NCBI RefSeq assembly: GCF_008710145.1
Contig: NZ_VYKL01000037.1
Location: forward strand, 1 to 64,000
Length of the DNA stretch: 64,000 nt
Direction of reading: 5' to 3'
DNA from: Niallia endozanthoxylica
GTDB lineage: Bacteria > Bacillota > Bacilli > Bacillales > Cytobacillaceae
Below, piece by piece: positions 25,829 through 33,850 of this stretch. Position 1 is the first letter of the stretch, and the number at the start of each line of letters is the position of its first letter. The notes beneath the pieces were generated by a model. That model was not told the DNA's origin. It saw nothing but the letters and a program-made list of their open reading frames with translations, and made no database searches. The translations under genes and the position numbers were made by a program.

Positions 25829-25912
25829 CAGCCGTAAAATATACCAATTCAGCCGGAATTTATACGTTTTCAGCTGGAAAAGGGGTCAATTGAGCCGGAA
25901 ATTGAGAAAAAG
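25829..25912 (-). repeat. Four 21-bp tandem repeats (heptapeptide-coding pattern)
   Basis: The core CAGCCGGAA, with variants, starts at 25829, 25850, 25871 and 25892, exactly 21 bp apart. Read on the minus strand each unit gives a heptapeptide like PAELVYF, TAEIRIF or PAENV, but a stop interrupts the second unit. The array lies just upstream of the small sigma factor gene. Confidence 0.8.
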
Positions 25913-25937
25913 AGTAGAAATTTTACAAAACAAAAAT

Positions 25938-26285
25938 TCAAAGAAATGCTTTTTCTGTCATAATCAGCATTGCCCTTGAATATGTTAGGTATCCCGTATT
26001 CGAACGAAATCTGTTTTGCTTGAGGAACGAAAGACGGACGGATTTCCTCTGTTTCAAATTTGTTAAACTCTCCTGCATGCTGTTGTTTGTCTGTTGTTGT
26101 TTAAATAATGCGGAACAAACAACGGAAGTATTTTCCGAACGAGCGAGGAATTCGGAATGGTTTTCGGAAATGGTTTCCGAAGTTGAATTTTGAGAGGAAT
26201 AAACTTCGGAAGTCATTTCTGATGTTTGTGCCGGATAGAATGTTTCATCGGATTGAACATCGGAAATGACTTCCGATGGCTGCAT
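25938..26285 (-). other. Repeat-rich open frame, doubtful gene
   Basis: A 115-codon frame whose first 65 residues are a degenerate repeat of SExxSExx units with about 14-residue period (SEMTSEVYSS, SETISENHSEF, SENTSVVCSA). The DNA shows repeated TTCCGAA-like boxes on both strands. No ribosome binding site precedes the ATG and the C-terminal half resembles nothing I know. It may be an expanded simple repeat rather than a protein gene. Confidence 0.3.
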
Positions 26286-26436
26286 GGAAGTCGTATCAGT
26301 CTCAGAATATGATAAAGGTAGGAAAAGGCTATATTGTTAGAGGAAAGTGCAAAGGTATGTTACTATAGATATAGGAATAACTTCTAATGTTCTCTTATGC
26401 AATAAAACTATAAATTCATAGATTTTAATAGGTGGA

Positions 26437-26482
26437 GTCTGTCACAAAGGGATAAGTATGTCCTTTTGTAACAGGCTTTTTT
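26437..26482 (+). terminator. Terminator in the leader of the DUF1538 gene
   Basis: GTCTGTCACAAAGGGA pairs with TCCTTTTGTAACAGGC, followed by TTTTTT. No rightward gene precedes it, so it may be an attenuator of the gene at 26574 or a leftover. Confidence 0.75.
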
Positions 26483-26573
26483 ACTTGATTGCCTGAAACT
26501 TTAAAATAATAAATGAAAGAGGTGTTATTAACGTTTTTCCTCATTAAAGTTGAATGGAAAGGGATGATTTTCA

Positions 26574-28073
26574 TTGAATGTATTAGCTTCTAAAATAAAG
26601 GAAGTATTGTACGCTGTTTTACCCATTACTATAATCGTTCTGATTTTACATTTTACTTTGGCCCCGCTTGACCCCGTATTAATTTTCCGTTTTATTATTG
26701 GAGCTATTCTCATCATTATTGGGTTAGCTATATTTTTATTTGGCGTTGATATTGGAATTACACCGATTGGACGATCGATGGGGGGGACGATTGCAAAATC
26801 AAATAAGGTCTGGATTGTTGTCGCAGCTGGATTGATGCTTGGTTTTTTTATTTCCATTGCCGAGCCGGACTTGCATATTCTTGCAAGGCAGGTTGATTTA
26901 GTCACGTCAGGTTTGATTTCAAAAGCGAGTATTGTCGCTGTAGTTTCGATTGGTATTGGTGCATTGATTAGTGTAGGCCTCGTTAGAATTGTTTTTAACT
27001 TTCCTCTTTATAAATTATTAACCATTTTATATCTCATCATCTTAGTTCTAGCCATCTTTACGTCACCTGAGTTTTTAGCGATTTCTTTTGATGCCTCGGG
27101 AGCGACAACAGGAGCGTTAACTGTACCATTTATTCTGGCGCTTGCCCTGGGTGTTTCAGTACTGAAGAAAGACAGTAAAGCCTCTGAGAAGGACAGCTTT
27201 GGGCTTGTGGCCATTGCGTCTACTGGAGCGATTATCTCCGTTATGATCATGAATATTATTTCGAAAACGGATAAAATTTCGGGAAGCCTCGAGCACCATG
27301 AAATGGATACCGTTTCTCTTATTGGTCCGTTTATTCATGAACTGCCTATGATCGCGGGGGAAATTGTTGTTGCTTTGCTGCCAATTATTTTACTCTTTCT
27401 TATTTTCCAGAAAATATCGTTTAAGATGTCTAAAAATTCGGTAAGGAAAATACTGATGGGTCTTTTATTTACATTTGTTGGACTTGTATTGTTTTTAGTT
27501 GGAGTGAATGCCGGTTTTATGGATGTGGGCACAGCGATTGGACATAGTATTGCATCTTTAGATAATAAAGCATATGTTGTAATTATATCCTTTATATTGG
27601 GACTTGTTACCATTCTGGCTGAACCAGCCGTTCATGTATTAACACATCAAATCGAGGATGTGACAAGTGGCTATGTGCAGAGAAAAGTAGTCATTGGCAC
27701 TCTCTCGCTTGGAGTAGGTCTTGCGGTTGCTTTGTCCATGATTAGAATTATTATTCCTGAACTACAATTATGGCACTATCTATTACCTGGCTATATTATA
27801 GCGATTGCTATGAGCTATTTTGTTCCAAAACTGTTTGTTGGAATTGCCTTTGATTCCGGTGGTGTAGCTTCAGGACCGATGACAGCGACTTTTATCCTGG
27901 CCTTTGTACAGGGTGCAGCAGAATCTATAGAAGGTGCCAACGTATTAGTGGATGGATTTGGTATGATTGCGATGGTTGCATTGACGCCATTAATTGCCTT
28001 GCAGATTTTGGGTCTTGTGTTTAAATTAAAATCGAAAAAAGGAGGAATGGTTAAGGATGTTGAGTCAATCTGA
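26574..28073 (+). CDS. DUF1538 membrane protein, internally duplicated
   Basis: Putative transporter of 499 residues with about twelve to fourteen membrane segments. It is made of two homologous halves: LFGVDIGITPIGRSMGGTI and AEPDLHILARQVDLVTSG in the first, LVGVNAGFMDVGTAIGHSI and AEPAVHVLTHQIEDVTSG in the second. Glycine/serine-rich ISFDASGATTGALTVPF and IAFDSGGVASGPMTATF also repeat. The TTG start is supported by AAAGGGATGA 7 bp upstream. It overlaps the PII-like gene by 17 bp, implying a complex. The substrate is unknown. Confidence 0.85.
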   Translation: MNVLASKIKEVLYAVLPITIIVLILHFTLAPLDPVLIFRFIIGAILIIIGLAIFLFGVDIGITPIGRSMGGTIAKSNKVWIVVAAGLMLGFFISIAEPDLHILARQVDLVTSGLISKASIVAVVSIGIGALISVGLVRIVFNFPLYKLLTILYLIILVLAIFTSPEFLAISFDASGATTGALTVPFILALALGVSVLKKDSKASEKDSFGLVAIASTGAIISVMIMNIISKTDKISGSLEHHEMDTVSLIGPFIHELPMIAGEIVVALLPIILLFLIFQKISFKMSKNSVRKILMGLLFTFVGLVLFLVGVNAGFMDVGTAIGHSIASLDNKAYVVIISFILGLVTILAEPAVHVLTHQIEDVTSGYVQRKVVIGTLSLGVGLAVALSMIRIIIPELQLWHYLLPGYIIAIAMSYFVPKLFVGIAFDSGGVASGPMTATFILAFVQGAAESIEGANVLVDGFGMIAMVALTPLIALQILGLVFKLKSKKGGMVKDVESI

Positions 28074-28725
28074 AGCGGCTGACTTTGAATTAATATGTAT
28101 TATTGTTGACTTTGGTTTAGGCAGCAAGGTTATACAGACAGCTAAGAAATGCGGGATGCCGGGCGGAACTGTATTGCTTGGGAAAGGCACCATCAAGAAC
28201 CGCCTCTTGGAATTTTTGGCTTTATCTGATGTGAGAAAAGAAATTGTGCTGATGGTTTGTGATAAAGAAAGAGTCCATCAATCCCTTGAAAAGCTTAATG
28301 AGAAATTCAAATTCTCAAAACCAAATCATGGTATTGCCTTTACTACTTCTGTTGGTCATATTATTGGGGCCAGGAGCTGCAAAAGCGATAATATCAAAGA
28401 AGGAAGAGGTGCAGAAACTATCATGTATCATGCGATTACGGTGATTGTAGAAAAAGGGAATGCGGAATATGTGATTGATGCAGCAGCTGAAGCAGGGTCA
28501 AAGGGTGGTACAATTATAAATGCACGCGGTTCGGGAATCCATGAAACAAGTAAAGTATTTGCTATGGCTATTGAACCGGAGAAAGAGATTGTCCTGATAC
28601 TGTCAGAAAAAGAAAGCACGGATGCCATTATCGATTCGATAAGGAAAAAAATAAATATAGATGAACCGGGCAATGGAATCATCTTTATTCAAGATGTGAA
28701 TAAGACGTACGGATTATATAAGTAA
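28057..28725 (+). CDS. Tandem PII-like signalling protein
   Basis: A 222-residue protein made of two PII (GlnB-like) ferredoxin-fold domains, about 9-105 and 120-216. Each has the B-loop-like glycine motif (GGTVLLGKGT; GGTIINARGSG) and a C-terminal GHG/GNGI strand. The second T-loop region is short and lacks the classical uridylylated Tyr context. AAAGGAGG lies inside the DUF1538 gene. Like AmtB-GlnK, overlap with a membrane protein gene suggests nucleotide- or metabolite-gated control of the DUF1538 transporter. Confidence 0.85.
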   Translation: MLSQSEAADFELICIIVDFGLGSKVIQTAKKCGMPGGTVLLGKGTIKNRLLEFLALSDVRKEIVLMVCDKERVHQSLEKLNEKFKFSKPNHGIAFTTSVGHIIGARSCKSDNIKEGRGAETIMYHAITVIVEKGNAEYVIDAAAEAGSKGGTIINARGSGIHETSKVFAMAIEPEKEIVLILSEKESTDAIIDSIRKKINIDEPGNGIIFIQDVNKTYGLYK

Positions 28726-28797
28726 CAACTGTATATGTTGCCATCCTGCTTGGATCATCCTAGTACCTATTAGAATACAAAGGGGGCAGTCATACAA

Positions 28798-29109
28798 ATG
28801 AATCTTGATGTTTCTGTTGTTGTGATAACTATCGCTTATTTTATCATATTAGTATTTACTTATGCTGTTACTGTTCTAAGAAGTTCAGAGGATGTGAAAG
28901 GACAGGAAATTATTAATAAAGCTTTTGATCATGCTTATATTATTCTAATAGCTGGACTTGTTATCGTTTACTTCTTAGTAATCTTTCCGCACATCCCAAT
29001 AGATTCTCAAACCACCTCGTATTTGTTATTGGCAAGCAAATTTATATCCGTGCTCACACTCGGAGGCAGTCTGTTTGTCTTAAACAGAAAAAGAAGGTAT
29101 AAACATTAG
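28798..29109 (+). CDS. Small membrane protein of unknown function
   Basis: The 103 residues contain three likely membrane segments (about 5-25, 48-65, 75-93) joined by a charged loop (RSSEDVKGQEIINKAFDH) and a basic tail (NRKRRYKH). A GGGGGCAG ribosome binding site precedes the ATG. It is 72 bp after the PII-like gene with no terminator between, and a terminator follows it, so it may be the third gene of the DUF1538-PII unit. Confidence 0.65.
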   Translation: MNLDVSVVVITIAYFIILVFTYAVTVLRSSEDVKGQEIINKAFDHAYIILIAGLVIVYFLVIFPHIPIDSQTTSYLLLASKFISVLTLGGSLFVLNRKRRYKH

Positions 29110-29134
29110 CAGTAGAAGGGGTTTTCTCCGGTTT

Positions 29135-29169
29135 GGAAGCAGAGCGTCGATTCTTCTGCTTCCCTTTTT
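29135..29169 (+). terminator. Terminator after the DUF1538-PII unit
   Basis: GGAAGCAGA pairs with TCTGCTTCC, followed by CTTTTT. Confidence 0.85.
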
Positions 29170-29215
29170 CGTTGACCATTAATTATATATGTTCTTTTTA
29201 ATATTTCGATATATA

Positions 29216-29368
29216 CTAGTGGATATTTGATTCATCTAAGCGATATGGTCATGAAACGGGAGGAGAAAACGAGTTTTCTCCTCCCGTTTCATGACCATAT
29301 CGCAACCTTTCAGCGGAGCTGAAAGGCGTGTGAAAAGTCCTTTTCACACGGATGAGTCAAATATCTAG
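29216..29368. repeat. 153-bp three-armed hairpin repeat element
   Basis: Closing stem GATATTTGATTCATC (29222-29236) pairs with GATGAGTCAAATATC (29351-29365), and CTAG flanks both sides. Inside are three perfect hairpins: 31 bp with a 2-nt loop (29240-29303), 9 bp (29306-29326) and 11 bp with a 2-nt loop (29327-29350). The closing stem matches the hairpin at 19846. There is no coding capacity. The rest of the 29110-29532 gap is unremarkable. Confidence 0.88.
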
Positions 29369-29532
29369 CGGAAGAACTATGTTTACTACTCATACATGAT
29401 AGAAAAAGAATTCCTATGTCGATTTAATAAGTTGGATATATAGGAATCAAACGTAAGTTTACTAGGTATCTAAGTCTGAGTGCTCAAACAAGGTGAAACG
29501 AAAAGACCTTTTGTTTCGTAGATGAACATGAG

Positions 29533-30120
29533 GTGAAAGTGTTAAAGGCGGTGAATCCATTGAAATTAGTATTCAATATTCTATTTTTAATGGCAGTTGT
29601 TTATTATACCTATCGATTTGTTCAACTATTAATAAAAATGAATCAAACGATTATAGTGCCGGCAACGGATAGTGAAAAGAATGCGGTTAGAATTTTTCCT
29701 CAAAAAGTAGTTAACTCTCCAACCTATTCTAAGCAAAAATGGGGTATCATACTTTATTCCTTCATGCTGCTCTTTGTTATAGCGATGTTTATTATCGGAT
29801 GGGATCTAAATTGGTCTTATCAATTATTATTGCTCCTTCCGTTAGTTCATTCACGAAACTCTTTTAATTTATTCGCGATAGTTGAAGCCGGTCTCCTTTG
29901 TGGAAACAGGTATATCGCTTGGAAACAGATCAAATCATTTCAGATTATTCCGATTGATCAAAATCACAGATACTATGGCTATACAAAAGAAGTGAACGAA
30001 GGATATGAGTTCATCATAAAGGCAAAAGGACATTCATGCAGCGTGATCACGACATCAAATGAAATGAAAGACAGGCTGACTAGCATGATACAGGAGCAGG
30101 GGATTCTTCTTACAAAATGA
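29533..30120 (+). CDS. Membrane protein with PH-like C-terminal domain
   Basis: A 195-residue protein with membrane segments near 10-30 and 70-105 and a C-terminal domain (about 110-190) with IVEAGLLCGNRYIAWKQIKS, resembling bacterial PH-like domains of DUF5673 type. Function is unknown. The frame opens at GTG 29533. A TTG at 29560 following AAAGGCGGTGA at 7 bp may be the true start, giving MKLVFNILF. It stands alone with a terminator after it. Confidence 0.6.
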   Translation: MKVLKAVNPLKLVFNILFLMAVVYYTYRFVQLLIKMNQTIIVPATDSEKNAVRIFPQKVVNSPTYSKQKWGIILYSFMLLFVIAMFIIGWDLNWSYQLLLLLPLVHSRNSFNLFAIVEAGLLCGNRYIAWKQIKSFQIIPIDQNHRYYGYTKEVNEGYEFIIKAKGHSCSVITTSNEMKDRLTSMIQEQGILLTK

Positions 30121-30174
30121 ACAAAGTCGTTTATCCGCTTTCTTTCATTGGTATCCTATTAAATAGATAGCTAA

Positions 30175-30208
30175 GAAAAAACAGCAGGGGCAGCCTTGCT
30201 GTTTTTTC
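30175..30208 (+). terminator. Terminator after the PH-like membrane protein gene
   Basis: GAAAAAACAGCA pairs with TGCTGTTTTTTC around a G/C-rich loop. Confidence 0.88.
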
Positions 30209-30305
30209 TATTACTTTTAAATAGTCTGAATGTATTACAGGTACTGCACTTTGCTTCCTTCATTGTGATATTATGATCATATCTTCTGTTAAAGGATGAG
30301 ACTTT

Positions 30306-31061
30306 ATGAGTAATGAGGACTTTGTGGTGATAAGTGACATTTCTTTTCAATTTGGAGAGCAGCTTATTCTAAATCATGTTGAGCTGTCCTTGAAGAAGGG
30401 AAAGTCCTATGCTTTGATTGGTAAGTCTGGTGCTGGCAAAAGTACATTGTTGAATTTAATTGCGGGGTTTATTCAGCCCAGTCAAGGCCGTGTTACAATC
30501 GGGGGCGGGCCGATAAAGAAGTCAAAAGGAAATACAGCCTTTTTATTTCAGGATTTAGGTCTTTTTCCATGGCAGACGGTCATGGAAGCAATTATGATGC
30601 CGTTATTGCTGAAGAAGGAGAAAAATAGAGAAAAGGCGAAAGAACAAATTCTTGTCTTATTAAAAGAAATGGAGCTCGAGAGTCTAAAGGATAAGTATCC
30701 TCATGAACTGAGCGGTGGGCAAAGGCAGCGGGTCGCTATTGCACGAGCGTTAATCAGCAAACCTGAGCTGCTGTTAATGGATGAGCCAACTTCTTCCTTA
30801 GATTCAATGACAAAGGAACATATTCAGCAGCTAATATTAGCGCAGCAGCAAAAATTAAGAACGACCCTGCTGTTTGTCTCGCATGATATTGAAGAGGCAG
30901 TCTTCTTAGGTGAAGTTATTTTAATTCTAAATAAAAACGGTACAATACAAGAAATGAAGAACCCTTACTTTGCGCAAAAGGATGCAAAGGAGCAGCTTGG
31001 GTTCTATGAGGCCTGTATAGAAATAAGAAAATCAATGAATATGGAGCTGCCAATGAAATGA
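30306..31061 (+). CDS. ABC transporter ATP-binding protein (SsuB/TauB type)
   Basis: Cytosolic ATPase of a nitrate/sulfonate/taurine/pyrimidine-type importer. The 251 residues contain Walker A GKSGAGKSTL, Q-loop FQDLGLFPWQTV, signature LSGGQRQRVAIARAL, Walker B LLLMDEPTSSLD and H-loop SHDIEEA. The FPWQTV wording is typical of the SsuB/TauB group. It overlaps the permease gene by 4 bp. The binding protein is encoded convergently just downstream. Confidence 0.92.
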   Translation: MSNEDFVVISDISFQFGEQLILNHVELSLKKGKSYALIGKSGAGKSTLLNLIAGFIQPSQGRVTIGGGPIKKSKGNTAFLFQDLGLFPWQTVMEAIMMPLLLKKEKNREKAKEQILVLLKEMELESLKDKYPHELSGGQRQRVAIARALISKPELLLMDEPTSSLDSMTKEHIQQLILAQQQKLRTTLLFVSHDIEEAVFLGEVILILNKNGTIQEMKNPYFAQKDAKEQLGFYEACIEIRKSMNMELPMK

Positions 31062-31807
31062 ACATCATACGAAAAATCGCTGGTAATCAATTGATTGTCG
31101 GGTTCTTTAGTTTTATTGTTTTTTGGGAAATCATCTATCTATTTGTCCAAACGCATACTATCCCGTCACCGCTTGAGACATTCTCCTATTTCTTTACCGT
31201 CATAGATGTTCTGGGCTTTCATTCGCTTGGAAGTATTCTAAGAGTGCTGGCAGCTCTAAGCATTGCCATACTGCTTGGAATTCCGGCCGGTATTTTTCTT
31301 GGAGTGAATAAAAAGGCCAATCGTCTGTTTTCTCCATTTTTATATTATATTTATCCGATTCCAAAGGTTGCTTTTCTTCCGGTGTTTATGCTTTTATTTG
31401 GTCTCGGGAATGTCTCAAAGATTATGCTGATTATATGGATTGTTGTTTTTCAGATGATTCTATCTGTCCGAGATGGGGTGATGAGGATACCCGTCTCGCA
31501 CTTTAAGGTGATGGAAAGCTATTCTGCATCAATCAAACAGCAGTATCGCTTTCTTATCATTCCATCCATTCTGCCGCAGGTATTTTCAGCTCTGAGAATC
31601 AGTATTGGCATTTCCCTTGCATCGTTATTCTTTGCGGAAAACTATGCCACAACATATGGAGTTGGCTACTTTATTATGAGCGCTTGGACGAAAATGAATT
31701 ATGAGGAGATGTTTTGCGGGATTATTGTTCTAGGTTTTATTGGGTTGCTCTTCTTTAAACTGTTAGATTTACTAGAAACCCACTTGACACCATGGGCCGC
31801 AAAATAA
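31058..31807 (+). CDS. ABC transporter permease (SsuC/TauC type)
   Basis: Integral membrane subunit of 249 residues with about six helices and the EAA-type coupling loop (MESYSASIKQQYRFLIIPSI). It resembles SsuC, TauC and ThiX-type permeases. The start codon overlaps the ATPase stop, so translation is coupled. The partner lipoprotein is encoded on the opposite strand 62 bp past the stop. Confidence 0.9.
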   Translation: MNIIRKIAGNQLIVGFFSFIVFWEIIYLFVQTHTIPSPLETFSYFFTVIDVLGFHSLGSILRVLAALSIAILLGIPAGIFLGVNKKANRLFSPFLYYIYPIPKVAFLPVFMLLFGLGNVSKIMLIIWIVVFQMILSVRDGVMRIPVSHFKVMESYSASIKQQYRFLIIPSILPQVFSALRISIGISLASLFFAENYATTYGVGYFIMSAWTKMNYEEMFCGIIVLGFIGLLFFKLLDLLETHLTPWAAK

Positions 31808-31814
31808 AAGAAAA

Positions 31815-31864
31815 GGTGTCAGGCGCCGCAAAAAGACCAAAGTCTTTTTACGGTGCCTGACACC
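31815..31864. terminator. Bidirectional hairpin of the GGTGTCAGGC repeat family
   Basis: GGTGTCAGGCGCCG (31815-31828) pairs with CGGTGCCTGACACC (31851-31864), and the inner AAAAAGAC pairs with GTCTTTTT around CAAA. It sits between the convergent permease and binding-protein genes and may terminate both. Its arms match the repeat at 7497. Confidence 0.85.
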
Positions 31865-31869
31865 AAAGT

Positions 31870-32850
31870 TTATTCAATGAAACTGAAATCAGTTAATTCC
31901 TCGTAAGTGTATTCTTTCTTAATCTGGCCTTTTTCCTTTGTCCACTTGATAATGTTATCAAATTGTTCTTTGTCAATCTTGCCAGCATGGGCGAAGTCAT
32001 CCTCCATGGTGGATAAGTATGTGCTCATTTGTTCAGGGAATTGATATTTCGATAGAATGTTACTGTATTCGGCAGCTTCTGTTTCGTTCATATAATCTAC
32101 CGCTTTATTATAGGCCTTATAAAAGGCTTTAATATCACCTGGTTTTGAGTCAATCATCTCATCCGTAAATTGAATGGTACCGCCCTTGATACCTGCTTCC
32201 TTTGAACTGCCTAGAAGATGGGCTCCTTGTTTGACTAGCATACCTGCTTGCGGTTCCGTAAAAACAACGCCATCAATTTGATTGGATAGTAAGGCTTCTG
32301 CTCTTCCCGAGAAAGAAGGGATTTCAACAACCTTATAGTCAAAGTGATCTTTTTTCGCAAATTCATCCATTATGTACTCTAAAATAAAGTTTGGGACAAG
32401 GGACACCTTTTTGCCGCTTAATCCACTTATTTCCGTGATACCGGAATCTGGTGACGAAAGAATCTTGAAATCCTCACTGATATCAGAGGTGATTTTCATA
32501 TCTATTCCATTATCCTTAAATGTAGCTTCTGTCATGACATCGCCAATAGCAGCATCCAGTTCTTTTGCCTGCACAGCAACATTTCGGTCATTAGGAGAGG
32601 AGAAACTTTTAATCGAAACATTAACGCCTTCCTCTTCAAAAAAGCCTTGCTCTTTCGCTAAAATAATCGGAATAGCTGATTCAGCAGGCAGTACGCCGAT
32701 TGTCATTTCCTCACCGCTGGGCTCTTCTACACTCGCTTCTGGTTTTGGTTCTTCCTTTGCGTCGTCCGCCTTTTCGGCTCCTTCATTCCCGCATGCTGAT
32801 AAAAGGAATAAAAATACAAGTAATAATAAAGCGATTAATCGTTTTTTCAT
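31870..32850 (-). CDS. ABC transporter substrate-binding lipoprotein (NMT1/SsuA type)
   Basis: Surface lipoprotein that delivers a small ligand to the adjacent transporter. A lipobox LLSAC follows a hydrophobic signal, with Cys near residue 21, then an acidic linker and an NMT1-like fold (MTIGVLPAESAIPIILAKEQ, GFFEEEGVNV). Length is 326 residues from ATG 32850, preceded by GGAGAAAAGG. The family covers sulfonates, nitrate, pyrimidine precursors and others, so the ligand is open. It is co-transcribed with the deacetylase gene 22 bp upstream. Confidence 0.88.
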   Translation of the reverse strand: MKKRLIALLLLVFLFLLSACGNEGAEKADDAKEEPKPEASVEEPSGEEMTIGVLPAESAIPIILAKEQGFFEEEGVNVSIKSFSSPNDRNVAVQAKELDAAIGDVMTEATFKDNGIDMKITSDISEDFKILSSPDSGITEISGLSGKKVSLVPNFILEYIMDEFAKKDHFDYKVVEIPSFSGRAEALLSNQIDGVVFTEPQAGMLVKQGAHLLGSSKEAGIKGGTIQFTDEMIDSKPGDIKAFYKAYNKAVDYMNETEAAEYSNILSKYQFPEQMSTYLSTMEDDFAHAGKIDKEQFDNIIKWTKEKGQIKKEYTYEELTDFSFIE

Positions 32851-32872
32851 CGACCTTTTCTCCAATCGTTTA

Positions 32873-33610
32873 CTAGATTATTTTTTTGAAAGCATCTAAA
32901 TTGAGAAAATAAGGAACGGCATTTCTCTTAAGAGTGAGCGGGTCGGTCCGCCGATCATTTTTACCAGTTTCCGTTGTAAAGGCTAATAAAAACTCCTTTT
33001 TTCTTAAGAGTGATACATTTCGTTCATTATATAATCCGAATGGATAAGCAAAAACATCCTTTACTTCTACAAATTCATTACACCTATCAAGATCCTGCGC
33101 AAATTCCTCATCACTTGCTTCCATCATCCTGCTTGTTGCTGCATCTGCCCTTTGATGAAAGGAGTGGGTGTGATTCGCATACTCAAAAACATCTGAGATA
33201 TCCGCTAAATCCTTTTTCGTCATACATATCGACTTTTCGGGATTAAATTCCTTTGATGTATCGTGCAGCCAGCTTGTCACAACAAAAGCTACTGCATGAA
33301 AGCTGTATTTCTTTAAAATAGGGTAGGCATACTCTTTGACCGATTGAAAGCAATCATCAAAGGTAAGCAGTACCGAATTCCTAGGAATTTCTTTTCCGAG
33401 ATAATAATTTTTTACTTCAGCTAATGTTAATGTGTGGTAGTTTTGTTCATGTAAATAAGCCATTTGTTCTTCAAAATGTTCAAGAGTTACAAAGAGCGGC
33501 GATGGAAGAAAATCGGTATAATCCTGCTTTACATCAATAGGTGACGGCTGCTCCGGGTTAAACTCCTGTTCTTTTCTTATTTCATGATACATAAGGACAG
33601 AAAATGACAT
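32873..33610 (-). CDS. Polysaccharide deacetylase family protein
   Basis: NodB-fold carbohydrate esterase, likely removing acetyl groups from a glycan or acting on a related amide. Motif 1 TFDD is at 83-86, and NHTHSFH gives the two metal-binding His. The 245-residue protein lacks a clear signal peptide, which is odd for a wall enzyme and suggests a cytosolic substrate. The ATG 33610 follows AAGGAGGCC; an upstream in-frame GTG lies too early. It lies in one unit with an ABC binding lipoprotein. Confidence 0.85.
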   Translation of the reverse strand: MSFSVLMYHEIRKEQEFNPEQPSPIDVKQDYTDFLPSPLFVTLEHFEEQMAYLHEQNYHTLTLAEVKNYYLGKEIPRNSVLLTFDDCFQSVKEYAYPILKKYSFHAVAFVVTSWLHDTSKEFNPEKSICMTKKDLADISDVFEYANHTHSFHQRADAATSRMMEASDEEFAQDLDRCNEFVEVKDVFAYPFGLYNERNVSLLRKKEFLLAFTTETGKNDRRTDPLTLKRNAVPYFLNLDAFKKII

Positions 33611-33850
33611 AAAGGCCTCCTTGTTCACTATTTCACTATATTATAGAGCTTATTTTTTTTATTAGTCAAACTAATTTTGGGAAAAGTAGGTTATAAAATG
33701 GTCTGTGTTGTTTATTGGCTTTTATAATCGTATAATTTAAAATAGAGGAATTTTACATTCTATTTGTATTATCTAACAAATTTTCTCCAACTATCGTTTT
33801 TTTAATGGGAAAAATTTTGCTTTTACAGGAAAGTAAGGAGGCAATACTGA

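Noticed and set aside
25829..25912. CRISPR array
   Set aside because: The 21-bp periodic units have no constant repeat plus unique spacer structure and no cas genes are present.
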